Shown here in pieces: positions 1-4,482 of a DNA stretch of 6,040 bases. The DNA is from JAJZJT01 sp964610905. Lineage in GTDB: Bacteria; Actinomycetota; Acidimicrobiia; Acidimicrobiales; RAAP-2. The translations under genes and the position numbers were made by a program. The DNA lies in the NCBI GenBank assembly GCA_964610905.1, contig CAZSYT010000128.1, positions 1 through 6,040 of the forward strand, read 5' to 3'. The notes under the pieces were generated by a model that was not told the origin of the DNA, did no database searches, and saw nothing but the letters and a program-made list of their open reading frames with translations. Each line of letters starts with the position of its first letter. The first letter of the stretch is position 1.

Positions 1-206
1 GCGTGGCGCAGCACCGAGAGGTGCTGGCTGGCGTTGGGCAGGCTCATGCCGATCTCCTCGGCCAGGTCGCCGACGCACCGCTCGGCGTGGCGGAGGGCGT
101 CGATCAGGAGCAGTCGCTTCGGGTCCGTGAGGACCTTGCACAGCTCTGCGTGCAGCCGGTAGGCGGTGTCGTCGGGCGGTGCCGGTGCCGTCGTCCCTCG
201 GTCCAT
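1..206 (-). CDS. ArsR-family winged-helix transcriptional regulator, N-terminal part (runs off left edge)
   Basis: Reads from ATG at 206-204 leftward for 68 full codons and is cut by the window edge, so the C-terminal part is not seen. Residues 21-39 (ELCKVLTDPKRLLLIDAL) match the opening helix of ArsR/SmtB proteins, and residues 46-67 (GDLAEEIGMS, then SQHLSVLR) are the helix-turn-helix with its typical recognition helix. Members are small homodimeric repressors that leave DNA when they bind metal, metalloid, persulfide or other signals. The segment ERCVGDL (residues 42-48) lies where arsenic-sensing ArsR has ELCVCDL: the first cysteine (C44) is kept and the second is Gly. C23 is a second cysteine. 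The ligand therefore cannot be assigned. Start choice is supported by a promoter whose -10 lies 7 nt upstream of the ATG. It is divergent from the MarR gene. Family assignment is firm; the signal is unknown. Confidence 0.9.
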   Translation of the reverse strand, partial: MDRGTTAPAPPDDTAYRLHAELCKVLTDPKRLLLIDALRHAERCVGDLAEEIGMSLPNASQHLSVLRH

Positions 207-213
207 GCCCCAC

Positions 214-242
214 AGCGTAGTAGTACTTGCTGGATTGCGCAA
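214..242 (-). promoter_or_regulatory. Promoter of the ArsR-family gene, leaderless type, with possible operator
   Basis: On the minus strand TTGCGC (237-242) is followed after exactly 17 bp by TACGCT (214-219), then 7 nt, then the ATG at 206. That spacing puts the transcription start at or next to the start codon, as in leaderless actinobacterial mRNAs; there is no well-spaced Shine-Dalgarno. The inverted repeat CTTGC-N8-GCAAG (226-230 / 239-243) and the 8-bp palindrome TTGCGCAA (235-242) overlap the -35 region and could be the autoregulatory operator. Elements and spacing are seen; function is inferred. Confidence 0.5.
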
Positions 243-290
243 GCGTGAAAGTTCTGCTCCTGGGTGGTCGCGGTGACGAGACGGCGCGGT

Positions 291-312
291 CGCCCCTCCC
301 CTCCGGGGGGCG
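291..312. other. GC-rich hairpin in the arsR-marR intergenic region
   Basis: CGCCCC (291-296) can pair with GGGGCG (307-312) around a 10-nt loop. It lies upstream of the MarR gene in the 207-366 gap, without a T-tract. It may be a leader structure or attenuator, or only a consequence of high GC. Nothing else convincing was found in this gap except the arsR promoter. Confidence 0.25.
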
Positions 313-419
313 GCGACGTCGTTCGGTCATTCGCGGAGAGAGCACGAAGATGAGGCAGTCCTGGGAGTGTTCGAGCGCGTGGACGACGACCAGCGGGGAC
401 GGCCCCGCTCGCAGCCCTG

Positions 420-824
420 TTGCGCACCGCACGGGCCGCGGCGGCCAGGGAGATCCGGTCGGCGCTGGAGGAGGCCGGCTACGACGACCTGCCGGGGAAC
501 GGGCCGTACGTGATCAGCGCCAGCTCGGTGGCGGGCGCCCCGCTTGCCGTGATCATCGACCGTCTCGGGCTCTCCATGCAGGCCGCCGGCCGCCTGGCCG
601 ACCGGTTGGTCCTGCGCGGCTACCTCGACCGGCACGTCGACTCCGAGGACCGTCGGCACCTCGTCGTGCTCCCGACCGAGCGGGGGACGGCCGCCGCCCT
701 CGCCATCCGCCAGGCCGCCGACCGCCTCGAGGCCCGCGTCGTCGCCGCAGTGGGCGCCTCGGACCGGCAGGCGACCAGACGGACGCTCGCCTCCCTCGCC
801 ACCCTCGACGGCGACGATGCCTGA
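420..824 (+). CDS. MarR-family winged-helix regulator, probably with a frameshifted 5' end
   Basis: From the TTG at 420 the frame gives 134 residues. Residues 41-69 hold the winged helix-turn-helix (PLAVIIDRLGLSMQAAGRL then ADRLVLRGYL), and residues 71-89 the wing with the MarR signature D-x-E-D-R-R (DSEDRR, 74-79). The GNGPYV segment (26-31) fits an actinobacterial MarR subgroup. Such proteins are dimeric repressors, often ligand- or redox-responsive. The TTG has no Shine-Dalgarno and cuts the N-terminal dimerisation helix. Upstream, from GTG at 367, another frame reads VFERVDDDQRG and would continue as GTAPLAALLRTAR in the main frame if one base were added in the G-run at 395-398. The real start is therefore probably 367 with a one-base loss (true mutation or sequencing error). 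The stop overlaps the methyltransferase start by 8 bp, so the two are translationally coupled. Family certain, start uncertain. Confidence 0.8.
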   Translation: MRTARAAAAREIRSALEEAGYDDLPGNGPYVISASSVAGAPLAVIIDRLGLSMQAAGRLADRLVLRGYLDRHVDSEDRRHLVVLPTERGTAAALAIRQAADRLEARVVAAVGASDRQATRRTLASLATLDGDDA

Positions 825-1437
825 CCCCGCCGACCCGTCCGCCACGGCCCGGTTGGTGGCCGCCTCGCGCATCGGGTTCAAGTGGATCGCCGCGCCCGCC
901 GGTGTCGACGCCGCCGCCGCCTTCGAGCCCACCGCCCCGGCGCTCTTGCTGGTCGAGGGCGTCGCCTCGTACGTCGACGCCGCGACGCTCCGCGACGTGC
1001 TGTGCGACCTCCTGTCGATCGCGGCTCCCGGGACGCGCGTCGCCCTGTCGCTGGGTCGTTCGGGCGCCGACCCGCAGGTGCGCGCTCGGCTCGACGCGGC
1101 CGTCGCCGCGCTCGGCGAGCCCGCGATCGGGTCGTCCACCGCCGAGGACGTGCCGGCGTCCCTGGCCGAGTGCCGCTGGCCTCCCGTCGAGCTGACCGAG
1201 CGGTCCGCGTCGGCAGGCATCGTCGTCGCGGCCCCTGCCTTCTCCCCGCTCCCCGGCCGAGGAGGGCGCGCCCCCGGACGCGCGGCCGAGGAGGGCGTGC
1301 CCCCGGACGCGCGGCCGAGGAGGGCGTGCCCCTCGAGCGCACGGAGGGGCTCGGCGTCGGGGGCGCACCGGGTCGAGCCGCCGGCGGCTCGACCGTCGTC
1401 GGCCCGGGTCCTCCCGGCTGACCGTCCTCCCGGCTGA
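817..1437 (+). CDS. PPM/TIGR00027-type SAM-dependent methyltransferase with the SAM-binding centre missing; likely non-functional
   Basis: The 206-residue frame starts inside the MarR gene (ATG 817, MarR stop at 822-824). Residues 8-17 (SATARLVAAS) resemble the family's opening PSxTARxVA. Residues 40-66 (PALLLVEGVASYVDAATLRD) match the EGVxxYL motif of the second half. Residues 97-140 (AALGEPAIGS; ELTERSASAGIVVAAP) match the family C-terminus. Intact members have roughly 260-300 residues, with a DLGAGxDxRA-type SAM-binding motif between these parts. That motif and about 100 residues are absent here, as if removed by an in-frame internal deletion. From about residue 146 the frame runs into 29-bp tandem repeats and becomes low-complexity, so the conserved protein ends near 1253; the stop at 1435-1437 lies in another repeat. 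Family recognition is from memory of conserved motifs. Expression is possible, but methyl transfer is unlikely. Confidence 0.6.
   Translation: MPDPADPSATARLVAASRIGFKWIAAPAGVDAAAAFEPTAPALLLVEGVASYVDAATLRDVLCDLLSIAAPGTRVALSLGRSGADPQVRARLDAAVAALGEPAIGSSTAEDVPASLAECRWPPVELTERSASAGIVVAAPAFSPLPGRGGRAPGRAAEEGVPPDARPRRACPSSARRGSASGAHRVEPPAARPSSARVLPADRPPG
1254..1340. repeat. 29-bp tandem repeat, about 2.9 copies
   Basis: Copies lie at 1254-1282 and 1283-1311 (one mismatch, C/T), plus a third copy from 1312 that matches for 21 bases to 1332 and then diverges to about 1340. Each unit contains GGGCGYGCCC, a perfect palindrome in copy 1 (1264-1273), so each can form a small hairpin. Because 29 is not a multiple of three, successive copies are read in all three frames in the tail of the methyltransferase (RGGRAPGR, then AEEGVPPDA, then RPRRACPSS). 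This shows the tail is not selected as protein. Confidence 0.9.
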
Positions 1438-1439
1438 CC
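1408..1439. repeat. 16-bp tandem repeat, two perfect copies
   Basis: GTCCTCCCGGCTGACC occurs at 1408-1423 and again at 1424-1439, followed by a degenerate third start (GCCTTCCCG). The second copy supplies the stop codon of the methyltransferase frame. Confidence 0.9.
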
Positions 1440-1447
1440 GCCTTCCC

Positions 1448-1489
1448 GACGCCACCCGCGGCGACGCCACCCGCGGCGACGCCGACGGC
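1448..1489. repeat. 15-bp tandem repeat, two perfect copies and a partial third
   Basis: GACGCCACCCGCGGC occurs at 1448-1462 and 1463-1477, followed by GACGCCGACGGC (1478-1489). It is unrelated in sequence to the 16-bp and 29-bp repeats just upstream, making a run of three different minisatellites. Confidence 0.85.
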
Positions 1490-1490
1490 T

Positions 1491-1528
1491 CGCCCGGGTC
1501 TTGAGGCTCGGGCGATCGGGGATCCCCG
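1491..1528. terminator. Candidate bidirectional terminator hairpins between converging genes
   Basis: CGCCCG (1491-1496) pairs perfectly with CGGGCG (1509-1514) around a 12-nt loop. It is followed by the perfect 12-bp palindrome CGGGGATCCCCG (1517-1528). The position, between the plus-strand methyltransferase and the minus-strand chrB, suits termination of both. No U-tract follows, which is common for hairpins in high-GC actinobacteria but weakens the call. Confidence 0.35.
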
Positions 1529-1633
1529 CGAAGCGCCCCGCCGCCCCGGACACGCCCTGGGTCCACGAACGGCGAGCCCTGCTGGCCGCCGAGCTCGCCC
1601 CGGGGCGGCGCCCGCCGCAGGCGAGCCCGGTGC

Positions 1634-2176
1634 TCATCGAGCAGCTCGGCGCCCTCCGCGCCCGGGTCCCCGTACGTCCTGGGCGAGCGCTTCGACCAGC
1701 TTCGTGCACTCCTCGAGACGCCGCTCGCCGTGAGCGGCCGACGGCGCGCCGAAGAGGTCCTTCGCCCGAAGGTCCCGGTGCGAGCGCCGGAGCCGGTCGA
1801 CGCGCTGTCCCGCCGCGTCGAGCTCGGCACGGGTGAGCCCCCGCTCCTCGATCCCGCGGCGCAGCCCGGCCTCGACCTCGTCGCACGCCGCGCAGAGCTC
1901 GACCCACTCTGCCTCCCGCTCGGCGGTGTAGAGCCCCTCGAGGATGGCCAGGGTCTCCCCGGGGGCGATCACCTCGAAGCACAGGGTGTGGCCGCCGGAG
2001 CGTCGGACGAGCGCCGTCGCCCGTTCCAGCCCCTCGTCGAACGGGACGCCGGCGGGGACCGCCCAGGTCCCCGACTGCAGGGCCACCGCCCCGACCCGGC
2101 GCAGCTCCCGCCACGCGGCGACCCGGTGGCGTGACTCGTCACCCGCGAGCCGGTAGGTGAGGAGCCGCCAGGGCAT
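1634..2176 (-). CDS. ChrB N-terminal-domain protein (chromate resistance regulator family)
   Basis: Encodes 180 residues from ATG at 2176. Residues 1-42 (WRLLTYRLAG, then RVAAWRELRRVGAVALQSG, then WAVP) match the ChrB N-terminal domain, whose members begin W-L-x-Y-x-(L/V)P, continue VxxWRxLxxLGA and end in a WxLP segment. Residues 102-178 are charged and probably helical, rich in Glu and Arg. Full-length ChrB of proteobacterial chr operons has over 300 residues with a C-terminal domain and controls the chromate exporter ChrA; this is the short stand-alone form common in actinobacteria, whose role is poorly known. An upstream extension to 2227 is open but I prefer 2176, because conserved sequence starts at MPWRLL and a -10-like element lies 7 nt before it. 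It is divergent from the PAP2/permease pair. No chrA is in the window. Family firm, chromate role unproven. Confidence 0.8.
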   Translation of the reverse strand: MPWRLLTYRLAGDESRHRVAAWRELRRVGAVALQSGTWAVPAGVPFDEGLERATALVRRSGGHTLCFEVIAPGETLAILEGLYTAEREAEWVELCAACDEVEAGLRRGIEERGLTRAELDAAGQRVDRLRRSHRDLRAKDLFGAPSAAHGERRLEECTKLVEALAQDVRGPGRGGRRAAR

Positions 2177-2191
2177 GTGACGAACGTTACA
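2176..2191. promoter_or_regulatory. Candidate operator and leaderless promoter at the chrB start
   Basis: TGTGACG (2176-2182) and CGTTACA (2185-2191) form an inverted repeat with 6 of 7 arm positions matching and a 2-bp spacer. The form TGTnAC...GTnACA is usual for dimeric repressors. It overlaps TAACGT (minus strand, 2189-2184), a -10-like hexamer ending 7 nt before the chrB ATG, so a bound protein would block chrB expression. No good -35 was found. The repeat is seen; its regulator is unknown (ChrB-like protein itself or an outside regulator). Confidence 0.45.
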
Positions 2192-2212
2192 TCCGCGACG
2201 GGCGCACGCTGC

Positions 2213-2218
2213 TACGCT
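2213..2218 (+). promoter_or_regulatory. Possible -10 element for the PAP2-permease pair
   Basis: TACGCT on the plus strand, followed by GG, is the same hexamer as the arsR -10. It would give a leader of roughly 45 nt before the GTG at 2271. No convincing -35 lies 16-19 bp upstream. Confidence 0.3.
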
Positions 2219-2270
2219 GGACGCCACCTCCCGGTCGCGCGCCGGTCACGCACCCGTCACGGAGGATCCC

Positions 2271-3032
2271 GTGAACCTCTTCGCCGTCGCCCTGCTGCCA
2301 CCGCTGCCGAGCCACGCCCCGGTCCTCGCCGACGTGCCCGTGCTCCCGCCTAAGGGCCTCAACACCTCGTGGTACCTCGACGTCAACGACTTCTCGCGGC
2401 AGACCGCCTGGGCGCACGGCTTCATGCACACCTACGCGTTGTGGCTCGGTCCCGTGCTCCTCACCTCGGTCTTCGTCGCCCTCTACGCTCTGGCCTGGTG
2501 GCGACGTGCACCGCGGGCCGCCGCCCTCCTCGTCCTCGGTGGCCTCGGCACCGTCGCGGCCCTCGGCCTCAACCAGCTGGTGGCGCACGCCGCCGGCGAG
2601 CTGCGCCCCTACGCCACGCACACCCACGCCCTCGTCCTCGTCGGCAAGACCACCGACTACTCGTTCCCTTCGGACCACTCGGTCGTCGCCGGTGGGCTGA
2701 CGGTGACCCTCCTGCTGGTGGTGGGCGAGGCGACGTGGCGGCGCCACGCAGTTCGCCGTGGCGGCGAGCGAGGGACAGACGGCCCCGGGAGGCCCGGGGT
2801 GGTCCGGGCCCTCGCCGCCGTCAACGTCGTCCTCGGTCTGTTCCTGTGCTTCGCGCGTGTCTACGTGGGCGTGCACTACCCGGGCGACGTGGTGGCGGGC
2901 TACCTGCTGACCTCGCTCGTCGTGGTCCTCGTGTCGCTCCTGCGCCCGCTCGCCTACCGGGTCGTCGAGCTCGCCGAGCCGACCGCGCTCGGCGCCCTCG
3001 TGCGCCGGCCGGAGCCCGCGCCGGCGAGCTGA
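2271..3032 (+). CDS. PAP2-family integral membrane phosphatase (undecaprenyl-pyrophosphatase BcrC-like or related lipid phosphatase)
   Basis: Encodes 253 residues from GTG at 2271, preceded by a clear Shine-Dalgarno GGAGG (2261-2265, 5-nt spacing). The PAP2 active-site blocks are present in order: ELRPY (110-114; R112, P113), FPSDHS (132-137; catalytic H136) and FARVYVGVHYPGDVVAG (194-210; R196, nucleophile H202, D206). Hydrophobic segments lie near 59-77, 83-103, 138-152, 178-195 and 207-225. The family removes phosphate from lipid (pyro)phosphates at the extracytoplasmic face; bacterial BcrC types recycle undecaprenyl pyrophosphate for cell-wall synthesis. Deviations: the Lys that opens the first motif (KX6RP) is Ala105, and the Ser of SRX5HX3D is Ala195; the catalytic core is kept. 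A permease gene follows after 85 bp on the same strand, probably one operon. Substrate is inferred, not shown. Confidence 0.9.
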   Translation: MNLFAVALLPPLPSHAPVLADVPVLPPKGLNTSWYLDVNDFSRQTAWAHGFMHTYALWLGPVLLTSVFVALYALAWWRRAPRAAALLVLGGLGTVAALGLNQLVAHAAGELRPYATHTHALVLVGKTTDYSFPSDHSVVAGGLTVTLLLVVGEATWRRHAVRRGGERGTDGPGRPGVVRALAAVNVVLGLFLCFARVYVGVHYPGDVVAGYLLTSLVVVLVSLLRPLAYRVVELAEPTALGALVRRPEPAPAS

Positions 3033-3117
3033 CCCGGCCACCGCGTGGGCACGCACCGCCGATCGAGCCCCGCCCCGCCGTCCGACGCGCCGCACGGTTG
3101 GTAGAGGGGACGTCGCG

Positions 3118-4170
3118 ATGACGGTCCTCCTCGTGGTGGTGGCGATCGGCTTCGCCTTCAGCATGGGCGCCCACTACACGGGGGCCTGCATGGGCATGCC
3201 CCACGCGCTCGGCGCGGTCGGCACCCGCCGCGCCCTCGTCGTCATGGCACCCCTCACGCTGGTCGGGGCCGCCGTCGCCAGCCACGGGGTCGAGCACACC
3301 GTCGGTCACGGCCTGCTCGTCGGCGCCGGGCTGTCGGTGACCGGGCTGGTCGTCGTCGTCGGCGTCGCCTTCGGGCTCACCAGCGCGTTCAACGCCCTGC
3401 GCGTCCCCACCTCGACGATCCAGATCGTGGTCTTCGCCATGGTCGGCGCCGGGCTCGCAGCCGGTCTGGCGGTGCACTGGGCGACCATCGCCACCCTCGC
3501 CGCCATCTGGGTGGCGGCACCGTTCGTCGCCGCCGGCGCCGGGTTCGTCCTCACGAAGGCCCTCGACCGGGTGCCGGCCGTCCGCGTCGAAGCGCGGTCT
3601 GCCGACGCCGCCCTCGCCACCAGCCGTGGCCCAGGCGCCGCCGCGGCGGACCGGCCCGTCACATCGCCGGTCGGCGCCGGTGGATGGATGGCCGGGACCC
3701 TCCTCGCCGTCGGCGCCTTCGCCTCGTTCACCATGGGCGGCAACGACGTCGCCAACGCCACGGGCTCCCTCGTCGGGACGGGCACCTTCAGCCCGCTCGT
3801 GGCCGGCGTGGTCGGCGGAGCCGGGCTCGCTGCCGGCGTGCTGACCTGGGGGCGGCCGCTGCTCCGCCGGGTCGCCTTCGAGATCGTGACCGTCGACCGT
3901 CCCATGGCGACCGCCGCCCAGCTCGTGCAGGCGGGTGTCGTGCTCGCCGCCGTCGGCTTCGGCTTCTTCACGTCCATGAACCAGGCGCTCGTCGGCGCCA
4001 TGACCGGCACCGCCGCCGCCCGGGGACGCCACACCGTCCACGCCGCCACGCTCGTCGGCATCGTGCGTGGCTGGGTCGTCGGCCCGGGTGCGGGCATCGC
4101 CCTCGCCTACGGCATCACCCGCGTCGTCTGCGCTGTCGCCGGTGTCCACGCCGTGGCCGCGCCTGGGTGA
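3118..4170 (+). CDS. PiT-superfamily anion permease (inorganic phosphate or CysP-like sulfate transporter)
   Basis: Encodes 350 residues from ATG at 3118 with Shine-Dalgarno GAGGGGA (3104-3110, 7-nt spacing). The protein has the two inverted halves of the PiT family (TC 2.A.20), separated by a hydrophilic loop at about 150-188. The second half carries the classic signature GGNDVANATG (207-216). In the first half the equivalent is MGAHYTGACMGMP (16-28): the Asn-Asp pair is His-Tyr. PTST (97-100) matches the PxST motif, and GIVRGWVVGPGAGIALAY (314-331) matches the last conserved segment. Loss of Asn-Asp in the first repeat is also seen in CysP of Bacillus subtilis, a PiT-type sulfate permease, so sulfate or another oxyanion is as possible as phosphate. 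Transport would be ion-coupled symport across the cytoplasmic membrane. Co-orientation with the phosphatase favours phosphate; nearby chrB would fit a sulfate/chromate link. Family firm, substrate open. Confidence 0.88.
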   Translation: MTVLLVVVAIGFAFSMGAHYTGACMGMPHALGAVGTRRALVVMAPLTLVGAAVASHGVEHTVGHGLLVGAGLSVTGLVVVVGVAFGLTSAFNALRVPTSTIQIVVFAMVGAGLAAGLAVHWATIATLAAIWVAAPFVAAGAGFVLTKALDRVPAVRVEARSADAALATSRGPGAAAADRPVTSPVGAGGWMAGTLLAVGAFASFTMGGNDVANATGSLVGTGTFSPLVAGVVGGAGLAAGVLTWGRPLLRRVAFEIVTVDRPMATAAQLVQAGVVLAAVGFGFFTSMNQALVGAMTGTAAARGRHTVHAATLVGIVRGWVVGPGAGIALAYGITRVVCAVAGVHAVAAPG

Positions 4171-4175
4171 GACGA

Positions 4176-4194
4176 CCGTCGAGCGCAGCGACGG
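4176..4194. terminator. Hairpin terminator candidate after the permease gene
   Basis: CCGTCG (4176-4181) pairs perfectly with CGACGG (4189-4194) around a 7-nt loop, beginning 6 bp after the permease stop. A G-run rather than a T-run follows, so it would be a U-tail-less terminator. It lies between the plus-strand permease and minus-strand genes ending at 4214 and could serve both. Confidence 0.45.
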
Positions 4195-4213
4195 GGGGGA
4201 GGACCGGCCAGGC

Positions 4214-4476
4214 TCACGAGGCGGCCGGGCGCTCGGCGTCGGCGACGATGGCGTCGTGGACCGACCCGGCGATCCCGGGCGCCATCGCCTCGGGCCGGGC
4301 GGTGAAGCGGGGTCGCTCACGGAGAGGTCGGCCGGCATCTCGGCGACCCCGACCTCGAGCCCGACCTCGAGGAGCACCTGCCGCAGCCGCTCGAGGTCCT
4401 CGTCCGAGCAGAGGCGGTACCCCGCCGTACTCCGTGCCGACGGCGACACCTGGCCGATGGCGCCGGAGCGGTGCAG
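4214..4476 (-). pseudogene. Remnant of a TipA-like MerR-family regulator, internally deleted and frameshifted
   Basis: Directly after the pncB stop, in the same frame, the minus strand reads LHRSGAIGQV and then SPSARSTAGYRLCSDEDL, followed by ERLRQVLLEVG. In intact TipA-like proteins the order is xIGQVA, a helix-turn-helix of about 25 residues, then GLLxPSxRSxAGYRxYSxxDLxRLxxIL. Here the helix-turn-helix between IGQV and PSARS is gone. The conserved N-terminal sequence ends near 4324. In a different frame, from 4312 to the stop at 4214, PRFTARPEAMAPGIAG and then SVHDAIVADAER resemble the last residues of the TipAS drug-binding domain (PRFTxxxxxxAPGLAxYVRDAIxANA). About 170 residues between the two ends are missing. 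Intact TipA (about 250 residues) is activated by thiopeptides and other antimicrobials. A tandem duplication of 12 bp adds a repeated LEVG. No product is expected. Recognition is by remembered motifs at both ends, which makes chance unlikely. Confidence 0.7.
4348..4371. repeat. 12-bp perfect tandem duplication inside the TipA-like remnant
   Basis: CCCGACCTCGAG occurs at 4348-4359 and 4360-4371, giving LEVG-LEVG in the remnant's frame. It looks like a recent slippage event in decaying sequence. Confidence 0.9.
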
Positions 4477-4482
4477 GGGTCG

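Noticed and set aside
350..352. ATG with a good Shine-Dalgarno (GGAGAG, 335-340) as the MarR start
   Set aside because: Its frame does not join the MarR peptide and would need two indels; it remains possible if the region has more than one error.
245..370. Plus-strand start reading VKVLLLGGRG that resembles a nucleotide-binding protein N-terminus
   Set aside because: The likeness ends after ten residues, no Shine-Dalgarno precedes it, and the frame then runs out of phase through the MarR gene.
1254..1489. CRISPR array
   Set aside because: Units are contiguous with no unique spacers, and there are three unrelated unit types: these are tandem repeats.
327..2114. Very long minus-strand open frame (595 codons) across marR, methyltransferase, repeats and chrB
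   Set aside because: Arg/Gly/Pro/Ala-rich with no domain; it is the stop-free shadow expected in very GC-rich DNA and runs antisense to, or out of frame with, recognised genes.
2821..4449. Long minus-strand frame antisense to PAP2 and permease
   Set aside because: Antisense to two well-supported genes; only its first 40 or so codons (MerR-like) carry signal and are reported in the TipA-like remnant.
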